Shown here one piece after another: positions 10,520 through 19,182 of a stretch of 64,000 bases of DNA. The notes under the pieces were generated by a model that was not told where the DNA came from, did no database searches, and worked only from the letters and a program-made list of their open reading frames with translations. Source of the stretch: Pseudomonas sp. GL-B-19 (GTDB taxonomy: Bacteria; Pseudomonadota; Gammaproteobacteria; Pseudomonadales; Pseudomonadaceae); assembly GCF_019956415.1 (NCBI RefSeq), contig NZ_JAHBDK010000016.1:1-64000 (forward strand), in the 5' to 3' direction. Numbering within the stretch: position 1 is the stretch's first letter; the number at the start of each line of letters is the position of its first letter. Made by a program: the position numbers and the translations under genes.

Positions 10520-10561
10520 GTAATTTACAGAGGCGCGACAGCTTAAGACGACGAAGCGACA
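10520..10561 (-). promoter_or_regulatory. Tandem ArgR operator upstream of argG
   Basis: On the minus strand two half-sites follow the Pseudomonas ArgR rule TGTCGC-N8-AA-N5 as a direct repeat with exactly 21-bp spacing. The proximal one is TGTCGC GCCTCTGT AA; the distal one is TGTCGC TTCGTCGT CT, with AA lost. The GCGACA complements lie at 10535-10540 and 10556-10561. Confidence 0.6.
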
Positions 10562-10594
10562 GAATCTGTCGAGAGCGCGACGATGACCGGCGAG

Positions 10595-11500
10595 TCAGGA
10601 ATTTGCCGGGGTACTGCTCGTAGCAATTTGTGGCGCGACTTGTTCTGTCGGTGCCACACGCTCCAGTCGCACCGCAACTCGACGATTTTTCGCGCGATTG
10701 CCTGCGTTGGTGTTCGGCGCCACAGGGTAGCGCTCACCATGGAAGCGCATAGTGATCTGCGATTCCTGAATGCCGTTGGCTTTGAAATAATCCATCACCG
10801 CCAAGGCGCGGCGGCGTGACAGCTCACGGTTGGTCAGGCGATTGCCACTGTTGTCGGAGTGCCCGTCAAGCTCGATATGATTCACCGACGGATCAGCCTT
10901 CATGAACTCGAGCATCACCTGCAACTGCGCCTTGGCCTGGGGGCTGAGGTCGATACTTTCGCCCGGGAAACCGATTTCGGACCTTTTAACCTGTTCGAAA
11001 TTCTTCGGCAGCAGTTTCGCCACGCAACTCTGATAGTCGCTGAACGCCTTGTTGAACTTGACCGGCAACAGTCGTACTTCCGACACCCGGCCATCGCCGG
11101 AAGTATGCCGGATCACCGGGCTGCGGCCATCGATCAATCCGCTGATCAAGCGCCCGGCCTGAGCTTGCGAGCTATTGAACAGCACATTGCCGCTGCCGAT
11201 TCTGACGGATCCCAGGTTGATATCGCCCCGCCCCGGCTGCCAGGGTGCGGCGGCCGCCAGCAACGTCGCCGAACCGCCACCGATCATCGAGTTGTAGGCA
11301 TTCAAACGAAACGTCGCCTGCTCGCCGGCACGGCGCACGAATTCGCCCGAGCCGAAATCAGTGACCGGCTGAGTCAGGCGGCATTCGAACTTGTCACCTT
11401 CGACCGTCCACGTGATGCTCTCCAGAGGTGTCTGGAAAGTCAGCGCCATTGCAGGAAGGCTGGCAAACACACTGAGCAAGGCTAAATAACGCTGGCGCAC
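10595..11500 (-). CDS. motY: Flagellar stator-associated protein MotY (OmpA-like)
   Basis: A 301-residue exported protein with a signal peptide (about residues 1-20, ending SLPAMA). The N-terminal MotY-specific domain is followed by an OmpA-like peptidoglycan-binding domain in the second half (ELDGHSDNSGNRLTNRELSRRRALAV and NRRVAVRL). In Pseudomonas and Vibrio MotY anchors the stator units to the basal body and is needed for torque. I chose the GTG at 11500, which has GGAG six bases upstream; a GTG at 11512 overlaps that site. The order argG-motY-pyrC-rnt is conserved in pseudomonads, which supports MotY over a generic OmpA protein. It is divergent from pyrC. Confidence 0.85.
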   Translation of the reverse strand: MRQRYLALLSVFASLPAMALTFQTPLESITWTVEGDKFECRLTQPVTDFGSGEFVRRAGEQATFRLNAYNSMIGGGSATLLAAAAPWQPGRGDINLGSVRIGSGNVLFNSSQAQAGRLISGLIDGRSPVIRHTSGDGRVSEVRLLPVKFNKAFSDYQSCVAKLLPKNFEQVKRSEIGFPGESIDLSPQAKAQLQVMLEFMKADPSVNHIELDGHSDNSGNRLTNRELSRRRALAVMDYFKANGIQESQITMRFHGERYPVAPNTNAGNRAKNRRVAVRLERVAPTEQVAPQIATSSTPANS

Positions 11501-11659
11501 GGGAGGCTCCACTGGCTTCTACGACAAAAAGACCGACACACGCATGTTTACGGCATACCTCGTTCATATCGGTAAGTTCCTGCAAAACTTGATAGCGAGT
11601 GCCTGCAAGTGTCTTTTCCGGTAGCATTCCCCTGAGTTTGACCCGCCTGGAATTCCCTC

Positions 11660-12706
11660 ATGTCCGACCGCCTGACCCTGCTGCGTCCCGACGACTGGCA
11701 CATTCATCTTCGCGATGGTGCCGTGTTGACCAATACCGTTGCGGATGTCGCGCGTACCTTTGGTCGCGCCATCATCATGCCCAACCTGGTACCTCCTGTG
11801 CGTAACACCGCTGAAGCCGATGGCTATCGCCAGCGGATTCTCGCTGCACGCCCGGCCGGCAGTCGCTTCGAACCGTTGATGGTGCTGTACCTGACCGACC
11901 TTACCCAGCCTGAAGAAATTCGCGAGGCCAAGGCCAGCGGTTTCGTGTACGCCGCCAAGCTGTACCCGGCCGGCGCGACCACCAACTCGGATTCTGGCGT
12001 CACCAGCATCGACAAAATCTTCCCTGCGCTTGAGGCCATGGCCGACGTCGGGATGCCTTTGCTGGTTCACGGTGAAGTCACCCGTGGCGATGTCGACGTG
12101 TTCGACCGCGAAAAAATCTTCATTGATGAGCACATGCGTCGTGTAGTCGAGCGTTTCCCGACGCTCAAAGTGGTGTTCGAACACATCACCACCGCCGATG
12201 CCGTGCAGTTCGTCAACGAGGCTTCGGCCAACGTCGGCGCGACCATCACTGCGCATCACCTGCTGTACAACCGCAACCACATGCTGGTGGGCGGGATTCG
12301 GCCGCACTTCTATTGCCTGCCGATTCTCAAGCGCAATACGCACCAGGAAGCCCTGCTCGACGCCGCCACCAGCGGCAGCGAAAAATTCTTCCTGGGCACC
12401 GACTCGGCTCCCCACGCCCAGCACGCCAAAGAAGCCGCGTGTGGCTGCGCCGGTTGCTACACCGCTTATGCCGCCATCGAGATGTACGCCGAAGCGTTCG
12501 AACAACGCAACGCGCTGGACAAGCTCGAAGCCTTCGCCAGCCTCTACGGCCCGCGCTTCTATGGCCTGCCAGCGAACACCGACCGCATTACCCTGGTCCG
12601 CGATGAGTGGACCGCCCCAACCAGCCTGCCATTTGGCGAGCTGACCGTTATCCCGCTGCGCGCCGGTGAAAAACTGCGCTGGCGCCTGCTGGAGGAACAC
12701 GCGTGA
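11660..12706 (+). CDS. pyrC: Dihydroorotase
   Basis: Cyclises carbamoyl-aspartate to dihydroorotate in pyrimidine synthesis. 348 residues, type II (E. coli PyrC-like). The metal-binding HIHLRDG motif is at residues 14-20, the carbamylated lysine lies in YAAKLYPAG, further histidines in LVHGEV and FEHITT, and the catalytic Asp in GTDSAPH. The stop overlaps the GTG start of rnt (GTGA), so the two are translationally coupled. Confidence 0.97.
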   Translation: MSDRLTLLRPDDWHIHLRDGAVLTNTVADVARTFGRAIIMPNLVPPVRNTAEADGYRQRILAARPAGSRFEPLMVLYLTDLTQPEEIREAKASGFVYAAKLYPAGATTNSDSGVTSIDKIFPALEAMADVGMPLLVHGEVTRGDVDVFDREKIFIDEHMRRVVERFPTLKVVFEHITTADAVQFVNEASANVGATITAHHLLYNRNHMLVGGIRPHFYCLPILKRNTHQEALLDAATSGSEKFFLGTDSAPHAQHAKEAACGCAGCYTAYAAIEMYAEAFEQRNALDKLEAFASLYGPRFYGLPANTDRITLVRDEWTAPTSLPFGELTVIPLRAGEKLRWRLLEEHA

Positions 12707-13377
12707 GTGAAGACCATTTCGACGACGAACAGGACGGTCAAGGCGGAGGTGGTCCTCGTCATCCGATGGCTGCCAGATTCCGTGGCTACCTGCCGGTTGT
12801 CGTCGACGTAGAAACCGGTGGTTTCAACTCGGCCACCGACGCCCTGCTGGAAATTGCGGCAACCACCATCGCGATGGACGAGAAAGGGTTTGTGTACCCC
12901 GATCACACCTACTTCTTCCGTGTGGAGCCTTTTGAAGGCGCGAACGTCGAAGCGGCCGCGCTGGAATTCACCGGGATCAAACTTGATCACCCGCTGCGCA
13001 TGGCGGTGAGTGAAGAAGCCGCGCTGACCGATATCTTCCGTGGCATCCGCAAGGCTCTGAAAGCCAACAGTTGCAAACGGGCAATTCTGGTCGGCCACAA
13101 CAGCAGCTTCGACTTGGGCTTCCTCAACGCAGCGGTCGCACGCCTGGATATGAAACGTAACCCGTTTCATCCGTTCTCCAGCTTCGACACCGCGACCCTT
13201 GCAGGTCTGGCTTACGGTCAAACCGTACTGGCCAAGGCCTGTCAGGCAGCCGATATCGACTTCGACGGTCGCGAGGCTCACTCGGCTCGCTATGACACCG
13301 AGAAGACAGCAGAGCTCTTCTGCGGCATCGTCAATCGCTGGAAACAAATGGGCGGCTGGGAAGACTTCAACGACTGA
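12703..13377 (+). CDS. rnt: Ribonuclease T
   Basis: DEDD-family 3'-5' exoribonuclease that trims tRNA and other stable RNA 3' ends. 224 residues. Exo I is VVDVETGGF near residue 29, Exo II is [11 protein letters not shown], and Exo III is [14 protein letters not shown]. The start is a GTG overlapping the pyrC stop. A shared bidirectional terminator separates it from the convergent peroxiredoxin gene. Confidence 0.96.
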   Translation: MSEDHFDDEQDGQGGGGPRHPMAARFRGYLPVVVDVETGGFNSATDALLEIAATTIAMDEKGFVYPDHTYFFRVEPFEGANVEAAALEFTGIKLDHPLRMAVSEEAALTDIFRGIRKALKANSCKRAILVGHNSSFDLGFLNAAVARLDMKRNPFHPFSSFDTATLAGLAYGQTVLAKACQAADIDFDGREAHSARYDTEKTAELFCGIVNRWKQMGGWEDFND

Positions 13378-13400
13378 TCTTGTTGATTTATCCCGCGCAT

Positions 13401-13434
13401 AAAAAAACCGGCCTCATCAGAGGCCGGTTTTTTA
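13401..13434. terminator. Bidirectional terminator between rnt and peroxiredoxin
   Basis: A stem of about 14 bp (AAAAAACCGGCCTC / GAGGCCGGTTTTTT) around ATCA, with A- and T-runs on both flanks. It can serve both convergent genes. Confidence 0.92.
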
Positions 13435-13451
13435 TTGCCTGACGCTTGGGC

Positions 13452-14054
13452 TTACAGCGCCGCAGCGTTCTCGGTCAGGTAAGCCGCAACGCCTTCGATC
13501 GAAGCGGTCATGCCTTTGTCGCCTTTTTTCCAGTTGGCAGGGCAAACTTCGCCGTGCGCTTCGTGGAATTGCAGAGCGTCGACCAAACGGACCAGCTCTT
13601 CAATGTTACGGCCCAGCGGCAGGTCGTTGATGATCTGCGAACGGACAACGCCTTTGTCGTCGATCAGGAACGCGCCACGGAAAGCCACGCCGCCTTCGGA
13701 CTCAACGTCGTAGGCCTTGGCGATTTCGTGCTTGATGTCGGCAGCCATGGTGTAACGAACTTCGCCGATACCACCATTGTTTACCGGGGTGTTACGCCAG
13801 GCGTTGTGGGTGAAGTGCGAGTCGATCGATACGGCGATCACTTCAACGTTGCGGGACTTGAAGTCAGCCATGCGGTTGTCCAGAGCGATCAGCTCGGACG
13901 GGCAAACGAAGGTGAAGTCCAGTGGGTAGAAGAACACCAGGCCGTATTTGCCTTTGATGGCCGACGACAGGGTGAAGCTGTCGACGATTTCGCCATTGCC
14001 CAGTACAGCTGGAACGGTGAAGTCCGGGGCTTGTTTGCCTACGAGTACGCTCAT
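13452..14054 (-). CDS. 2-Cys peroxiredoxin (AhpC/Tsa family)
   Basis: Thiol peroxidase reducing hydrogen peroxide and organic peroxides. 200 residues. The peroxidatic cysteine is C51 in DFTFVCPSE and the resolving cysteine C171 in GEVCPANW, so it is a typical 2-Cys Prx1-type enzyme. It is closer to Tsa than to the AhpC that pairs with AhpF, and no ahpF is adjacent. Its place next to bfd and bfr links peroxide defence with iron storage. The name ahpC is often used, but I leave the symbol blank because pseudomonads have a separate AhpCF pair. Confidence 0.93.
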   Translation of the reverse strand: MSVLVGKQAPDFTVPAVLGNGEIVDSFTLSSAIKGKYGLVFFYPLDFTFVCPSELIALDNRMADFKSRNVEVIAVSIDSHFTHNAWRNTPVNNGGIGEVRYTMAADIKHEIAKAYDVESEGGVAFRGAFLIDDKGVVRSQIINDLPLGRNIEELVRLVDALQFHEAHGEVCPANWKKGDKGMTASIEGVAAYLTENAAAL

Positions 14055-14294
14055 TGAAAATCTCCTGGTCTATTAACGTGAAGAACTGGATTCGCATCAG
14101 CCTGCCACCCTCAGGCGACAGCCCTGTGACACGATCCCCTTCGAAGGACCGACCATCATACACGGCGTTTTTGAGCTGTCCTCAACGGTTTTTTGCAGGA
14201 GCGTAAATTTACCGTTGTTACAGTGACCGGGAGATTACCCGGATGAAAACCGTTCGTCGGTCACGTCCGCTTTTAACGCGAAGCCTTCAGAAAG

Positions 14295-14313
14295 CACTTT
14301 GACAATCATTCTC
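14295..14313. promoter_or_regulatory. Candidate Fur box upstream of bfd
   Basis: Read on the minus strand, GAGAATGATTGTCAAAGTG keeps most of the first two-thirds of the Fur consensus (GATAATGATAATCATTATC). It sits 54 bases before bfd, where iron-responsive control of the bacterioferritin reductase partner is expected. The match is imperfect. Confidence 0.5.
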
Positions 14314-14366
14314 GTTAACATTAAGATCCATCGCAATTGAGTCACAACCAGCGACGGTTTTCACTT

Positions 14367-14585
14367 ATGTATGTCTGCCTCTGCACTGGCGTCACCGACG
14401 GTCAAATCCGCGATGCAATCTATGAAGGTTGCTGCAGCTATAAGGAAGTCCGTCAGGCCACTGGCGTAGCCAGCCAATGCGGCAAATGCGCCTGCCTTGC
14501 AAAGGAAGTGGTTCGCGAAACCCTGACCAAATTGCAATCGGCCCAGGCAGCCATACCTTTCCCTGTAGAATTTACTGCCGCTTAA
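14367..14585 (+). CDS. bfd: Bacterioferritin-associated ferredoxin
   Basis: A 72-residue [2Fe-2S] protein that docks on bacterioferritin and reduces its core to release iron when iron is scarce. Cluster cysteines are C4 and C6 (MYVCLC) and the CGKC pair near residue 38. I start at the ATG giving MYVCLC, the family N-terminus; an in-frame upstream ATG adds ten residues not seen in the family. A Fur-like box lies upstream and a terminator follows, separating it from bfr. Confidence 0.95.
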   Translation: MYVCLCTGVTDGQIRDAIYEGCCSYKEVRQATGVASQCGKCACLAKEVVRETLTKLQSAQAAIPFPVEFTAA

Positions 14586-14601
14586 TTACTTAGTTTCAAA
14601 G

Positions 14602-14627
14602 AACCGGACTTGATGTCCGGTTTTTTT
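14602..14627 (+). terminator. Rho-independent terminator of bfd
   Basis: Stem AACCGGAC / GTCCGGTT around TTGAT with a run of seven T. Confidence 0.9.
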
Positions 14628-14783
14628 ATGTCTGAAAATCAACTGCTTACGCCCTAGACGCGGAACACAAACATTCTTATTCCGATTAATTTTCATATAA
14701 GTTTCAATAACTTAGGTTTGACACTCTTACATACGCGGCTCAAACTCAGCCTTATAGACAGCTACTTAGGGCAGGACCCCATC

Positions 14784-15260
14784 ATGAAAGGCGACGTTAC
14801 AGTCATCCAGCATCTCAACAAGATCCTTGCCAATGAGCTGGTCGCGATCAATCAATACTTTTTGCATGCCCGCATGTATGAAGATTGGGGCCTGAACAAG
14901 CTTGGCAAGCACGAGTACCACGAATCCATCGACGAGATGAAGCACGCGGACAAGCTGATCAAGCGCATCCTGTTCCTTGAAGGCCTGCCGAACGTCCAGG
15001 ACCTGGGCAAGCTGCACATCGGCGAACACACCAAGGAAATGCTTGAGTGCGACCTGCGTATCGAACGCATTGGTCATGCCGATCTGAAAGTCGCTATTGC
15101 TCATTGCGAAACGGTTGGCGACTTCGGTAGCCGTGAACTGCTCGAAGACATTCTTGAGTCCGAAGAAGAACATATCGACTGGCTGGAAACCCAACTGGGC
15201 CTGATCGATAAAGTCGGTCTTGAGAACTATCTGCAATCGCAGATGGGCGAAGACGAGTAA
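14784..15260 (+). CDS. bfr: Bacterioferritin
   Basis: Haem-containing iron-storage subunit that builds a 24-mer shell. 158 residues. The ferroxidase ligands lie in [22 protein letters not shown] and [11 protein letters not shown], and the haem-ligand Met is in DEMKHAD. It matches the BfrB-type protein that partners Bfd. I start at ATG 14784 ([12 protein letters not shown]) with AGGGCAGGA upstream; an upstream in-frame ATG would add 22 residues absent from the family. Confidence 0.96.
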   Translation: MKGDVTVIQHLNKILANELVAINQYFLHARMYEDWGLNKLGKHEYHESIDEMKHADKLIKRILFLEGLPNVQDLGKLHIGEHTKEMLECDLRIERIGHADLKVAIAHCETVGDFGSRELLEDILESEEEHIDWLETQLGLIDKVGLENYLQSQMGEDE

Positions 15261-15287
15261 GTTAGCGCCCGCTAAACTCGAGACACT

Positions 15288-15327
15288 AAAAAGCCCCGCA
15301 CTCTTTTAAAGAGGCGGGGCTTTTTTA
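15288..15327 (+). terminator. Rho-independent terminator of bfr
   Basis: Stem AAAAAGCCCCGC / GCGGGGCTTTTTT with an inner CTCTTT/AAAGAG extension and a T-run. Confidence 0.92.
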
Positions 15328-15333
15328 ATGCCC

Positions 15334-15426
15334 CTGTAGGAGCATGGCTTGCCAGCGATGAACGATGACGCGGTGTTCTTGCTAAACCGCGGCGCCTGCA
15401 TCGCGAGCAAGCTCGGCTCCTACAGA
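15334..15426. repeat. REPIN (inverted REP pair)
   Basis: Inverted arms CTGTAGGAGCATGGCTTGC and GCAAGCTCGGCTCCTACAG enclose ~45 bp. It lies between bfr and the convergent grxD. Confidence 0.85.
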
Positions 15427-15433
15427 GACCGAA

Positions 15434-15775
15434 TCAGGCTTCGGTCTTGTTGGCAGCAGCCGCTTCAACAGCCGCTTTGATCGTGGTCTGCAACGAACCG
15501 TCAGCAGCCATCTCAGTCATGATGTCGCTACCACCGACCAGCTCACCACCGACCCACAGTTGCGGGAAGGTTGGCCAGTTGGCGTATTTTGGCAGGTTGG
15601 CGCGGATTTCCGGGTTCTGCAGGATGTCCACGTACGCAAACTTTTCGCCACATGCCATCACGGCCTGCGCGGCTTTCGCGGAGAAGCCACACTGCGGGGC
15701 ATTCGGCGAACCTTTCATGTAAAGCAGAATGGTGTTGTTAGCAATCTGCTCTTTAATCGTTTCGATGATATCCAT
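15434..15775 (-). CDS. grxD: Monothiol glutaredoxin (Grx4 type)
   Basis: CGFS-type glutaredoxin, 113 residues, with the single active cysteine C29 in PQCGFS plus the glutathione-contact blocks WPTFPQLWV and GGSDI. These proteins bind a bridging [2Fe-2S] cluster with glutathione and pass it to apo-proteins in iron-sulfur assembly. The C-terminal Ala-rich extension is typical of Pseudomonas. Its position near bfr/bfd matches other pseudomonads. Confidence 0.95.
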   Translation of the reverse strand: MDIIETIKEQIANNTILLYMKGSPNAPQCGFSAKAAQAVMACGEKFAYVDILQNPEIRANLPKYANWPTFPQLWVGGELVGGSDIMTEMAADGSLQTTIKAAVEAAAANKTEA

Positions 15776-15872
15776 GGAGCACCTCGGCTGAACTTTCCGA
15801 CTCAGAGGTCGGCTCGGTGGCGCATTGTAACGGAAACCCGAGCGCCATGCTCGGTCTGCCCGACAGACACGA

Positions 15873-17978
15873 TCACGCCGCCACCACCGTCACCGGCACC
15901 CCGTTCAACGCCGCATTCCCCGACAACTCATCAAGCTGACACTCGTCAGTCAGGTCGTTGGCACTGGAACCCGGCTGACCACTGGCAATCGTCATCTGCA
16001 CACCCGGCCGCGCATGCCCCCAGCCGTGCGGCAGGCTGACCACGCCTCTCATCATGTCCAGGGTGGCGAGCACTTCCACTTCGATCATGCCAACCCGCGA
16101 ACTCACCCGCACGCGCTGGCCGTCATTGAGCCCGCGACTGGCCAGATCGTCCGGGTGCATCAGCAATTGATGGCGTGGCTTGCCCTTCACCAGACGGTGA
16201 TAGTTGTGCATCCACGAGTTGTTGCTGCGCACATGACGGCGACCAATCATCAGTAACTGATCAGCACCCGGTGCCTCTAGCGCGGCGAAGCGCGCAAGGT
16301 CGGCAAGGATCGCCGGCGGCGCTGCCTGCACTCGTTGATTGGTGGTTTTCAGGCGTGGCGCGAGGTTGGATTTCAGTGCGCCCAGGTCGATCCCATGAGG
16401 ATGATCGAACAAGGTTGCCAGCGAGAGTTTATGCTCCGAAGCGTCGCCATATAGCCCCATCCGCAAGCCAAGATCGATCATTCGCGCTGGCGCGATGGTT
16501 GGCTTCAATTCCTTGCCGGTCCTGGCGGCAAACGCCTTGGCAAGGCCGACGAAGATCTCCCAGTCATGCAGGGCACCTTCAGGCTTGGCCAGAATCGCCC
16601 TGTTGAAGCGAGTCACGTTACGCACCGCGAACATGTTGAACGTCGTGTCGTAGTGATCGTTTTCCAGCGCCGAGGTCGACGGCAGAATCAGGTCGGCATA
16701 GCGCGTGGTTTCATTGATGTACAGGTCGACGCTGACCATGAACTCCAGGCCATCCAGCGCCTGCTCCAGTTGCCGGCCATTGGGTGTTGATAACACCGGA
16801 TTGCCGGCGACGGTGATCAGCGCGCGCACCTGCCCTTCCCCTTCGGTGAGCATTTCTTCGGCCAAGGCCGACACCGGCAGCTCACCGCCGTATTCCGGAC
16901 GACCGGACACGCGGCTTTGCCAGCGATTGAAATGCCCGCCCGACGTGGACGCCACCAAATCCACCGCCGGCTCGGTGCACAGCGCGCCACCGACCCGATC
17001 AAGGTTGCCGGTGACCAGATTAATCAGTTGCACCAGCCAATGGCACAGCGTACCGAACGCTTGGGTCGAAACGCCCATGCGGCCATAACACACCGCTGTC
17101 GGCGCCGCCGCGAAATCCCGGGCCAGTTGGCGGATCTGTTCGGCCGGCACCGCGCACAACGGGCTCATGGCTTCGGCGGTGAACGTGGCGATGGACTGAC
17201 GCACATCATCCAGACCGTCAACCGGCAGATGGCTGTCACGAGTCAGATTTTCAGTAAACAAGGTATTGAGCAACCCGAACAACAAGGCCGCATCGCCACC
17301 CGGCCGCACGAATAGATGCTGGTCGGCCATCACGGCGGTTTCGCTGCGGCGCGGGTCGACCACCACCACTTTGCCGCCCCGGGCCTGAATCGCCTTCAAG
17401 CGTTTTTCTACATCCGGCACGGTCATGATGCTGCCGTTGGACGCCAGAGGATTACCGCCCAGGATCAGCATGAAATCGGTGTGATCGATGTCCGGGATCG
17501 GCAACAACAACCCATGGCCGTACATCAAATGGCTGGTCAGGTGATGCGGCAACTGATCGACCGACGTTGCGGAAAAGCGGTTGCGGGTTTTCAGCAGACC
17601 GAGGAAGTAATTGCTGTGGGTCATCAACCCGTAGTTATGCACGCTGGGGTTGCCTTGGTACACCGCCACCGCGTTCTGCCCGTGCCGCTCCTGAATCGCC
17701 GCCAGGCGCTCGGCGACAAGGTTGAAGGCGTCTTCCCACGCGATAGGCTGCCACTCGCTGCCCACTCGCAGCATCGGCTGACGCAGACGATCCGGATCGT
17801 TCTGAATATCTTGCAGGGCCACCGCTTTGGGGCAGATGTGCCCGCGGCTGAACGTATCCAGCGCATCGCCCTTGATCGAGGTGATTTGCACAGCGCCATC
17901 GACCTCGGAGGTTTCGATGGTCAGGCCGCAAATTGCCTCACACAGGTGGCAGGCTCGGTGATGGAGAGTCTTGGTCAT
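15873..17978 (-). CDS. Molybdopterin-dependent oxidoreductase (DMSO reductase superfamily)
   Basis: A 701-residue bis-MGD enzyme. An N-terminal [4Fe-4S] site uses C10, C13, C17 and C49, followed by the molybdopterin domain (GGNPLASNG, VVVDPRRSETA) and the C-terminal dinucleotide-binding domain (RRHVRSNNSWMHN, MHPDDLASRGL, PHGWGH). There is no Tat signal, so it is probably cytoplasmic. No small Fe-S or membrane subunit is adjacent. I could not identify a Cys or Ser molybdenum ligand in the usual place; the segment SATSVDQLPHH may supply Asp. Substrate unknown. It resembles stand-alone oxidoreductases common in Pseudomonas. Confidence 0.82.
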   Translation of the reverse strand: MTKTLHHRACHLCEAICGLTIETSEVDGAVQITSIKGDALDTFSRGHICPKAVALQDIQNDPDRLRQPMLRVGSEWQPIAWEDAFNLVAERLAAIQERHGQNAVAVYQGNPSVHNYGLMTHSNYFLGLLKTRNRFSATSVDQLPHHLTSHLMYGHGLLLPIPDIDHTDFMLILGGNPLASNGSIMTVPDVEKRLKAIQARGGKVVVVDPRRSETAVMADQHLFVRPGGDAALLFGLLNTLFTENLTRDSHLPVDGLDDVRQSIATFTAEAMSPLCAVPAEQIRQLARDFAAAPTAVCYGRMGVSTQAFGTLCHWLVQLINLVTGNLDRVGGALCTEPAVDLVASTSGGHFNRWQSRVSGRPEYGGELPVSALAEEMLTEGEGQVRALITVAGNPVLSTPNGRQLEQALDGLEFMVSVDLYINETTRYADLILPSTSALENDHYDTTFNMFAVRNVTRFNRAILAKPEGALHDWEIFVGLAKAFAARTGKELKPTIAPARMIDLGLRMGLYGDASEHKLSLATLFDHPHGIDLGALKSNLAPRLKTTNQRVQAAPPAILADLARFAALEAPGADQLLMIGRRHVRSNNSWMHNYHRLVKGKPRHQLLMHPDDLASRGLNDGQRVRVSSRVGMIEVEVLATLDMMRGVVSLPHGWGHARPGVQMTIASGQPGSSANDLTDECQLDELSGNAALNGVPVTVVAA

Positions 17979-18190
17979 GGCCAGTCTCTGTCTTGTTCTG
18001 GGCGGGCAATATCGGCCGCGGGAACAAAACTATGGCGCCAGACCCGCCACTGCGCCAGCGACGTTCGTCTTGTGAATCGGCGACTATCAGGCCAGCCGAT
18101 GGCCGCTCGCAATTGCGTCACTCGTCAGCTAGTTATAACCCAGCACCTGGCAGTAGAAAACACATCGGCAGCTCACCATGAAGACACACG

Positions 18191-18517
18191 TCACCGGGCT
18201 TGAGAAGCCTTCAACGCCTTCTTCTTTAGAGGTGAAATCAATGCCGTCCATATGCCCCCGACAGCCAACCAAAGCATGACCCCAGACCCGATCAGGATGA
18301 TCGCTTTCTGGTTTGCCAGGATACCCAGTTGATGAGGTTCAGCTTGATAGACCTGCAACGCAATGTCGACGACGCTCACTACGGTAAACCACGCGACCAC
18401 TAATGCTGCTCCATGCTTCAGGTCAGGCGTTGAGCGGTAGAGCAGTGAAGCCCCCAGATAGATTCCAGTTGCGATCAATCCACCCACCACCAAACACTGG
18501 GTCGAATCAATCTGCAC
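18191..18517 (-). CDS. Small hypothetical membrane protein
   Basis: A 108-residue protein with three likely membrane helices (CLVVGGLIATGIYLGASLL, HGAALVVAWFTVVSVVDIAL, AIILIGSGVMLWLAVGGIW) and a Lys-rich C-terminus (SPLKKKALKASQAR). Starts at GTG 18517 with AAGGA eight bases upstream. It overlaps the end of the preceding small gene by 11 bases, so the two are a coupled pair. No family recognised. Confidence 0.6.
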   Translation of the reverse strand: MQIDSTQCLVVGGLIATGIYLGASLLYRSTPDLKHGAALVVAWFTVVSVVDIALQVYQAEPHQLGILANQKAIILIGSGVMLWLAVGGIWTALISPLKKKALKASQAR

Positions 18518-18713
18518 TCGTATCGTCCTTGAAATTCTTCACCCCGATAAAAGCACCAATGATGGCTCCCACCACTGCGCTCGGGAGCCCGGGGTAAATC
18601 GTGCTGGCGATAATCGCGAAGCCCATGACCGTGGAAAGCACAGCCATATCAAAAGCCGGAGAAACACGGCGAAGACGTGTCAGGCCCGCGTACCCGGTTT
18701 TTTCGATCGACAT
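18507..18713 (-). CDS. Small hypothetical membrane protein
   Basis: A 68-residue protein with one or two hydrophobic stretches (FDMAVLSTVMGFAIIASTIY and LPSAVVGAIIGAFIGV) and a charged end (KNFKDDTSAD). I chose ATG 18713, which has GGAGGG nine bases upstream; an upstream in-frame extension of 40 residues has no ribosome binding site. Overlaps the next small membrane gene. The size and layout are holin-like, but nothing phage-like is nearby. Confidence 0.6.
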   Translation of the reverse strand: MSIEKTGYAGLTRLRRVSPAFDMAVLSTVMGFAIIASTIYPGLPSAVVGAIIGAFIGVKNFKDDTSAD

Positions 18714-19035
18714 ACAGGGTTCCCTCCATGGGGTGTTTTTGACTTGATTCAGTCGACATCTCGCAATGAGGCAGAGGATACCTGAGCATGACCAGATACC
18801 GGCTTGTAAAACCGTAACAGTAAACAACGCCAACCTTGAAAAACCAGGCCTTTGCGGCCCGCAGCCCCCAAACAGGTGCGCGCGCTGAATCCGCGCGCCT
18901 CAATACAGCGGTTATTGCATACCCGCTTGTGCACCGTGTACAAATGCTGGTCTGGACTTTAGCGACGAGATCAACCACTTCGCCCGCATCGAACAGTTGC
19001 AGCGCTGCAACCGTTGGAAGCGGTAAAAATAAGCC
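18714..19035. other. Intergenic region between small membrane pair and argF
   Basis: Holds the divergent promoters. The GC-rich inverted repeat GCGCGCGCTGAATCCGCGCG begins near 18878. No further gene with credible coding signal. Confidence 0.5.
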
Positions 19036-19077
19036 CCCTATTGGTAAGACGCGACATTTAATTATAAGATCGCGCCT
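19036..19077 (-). promoter_or_regulatory. ArgR-type operator upstream of argF
   Basis: On the minus strand TGTCGC GTCTTACC AA fits TGTCGC-N8-AA exactly (complement at 19041-19056). Exactly 21 bp away is a weaker half-site, AGGCGC GATCTTAT AA. It lies about 105-145 bases before argF, where ArgR repression is known in P. aeruginosa. Confidence 0.55.
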
Positions 19078-19182
19078 TCCCCTATTTCGTCGCCCCGTGC
19101 GGCTTACGCCGCAGGTCTCGCCCGTTGTTCCGTTAAACAAGGCTTTGAGCATCTGCGGTTTGTAGCAAAAAGGTAGTCAATG

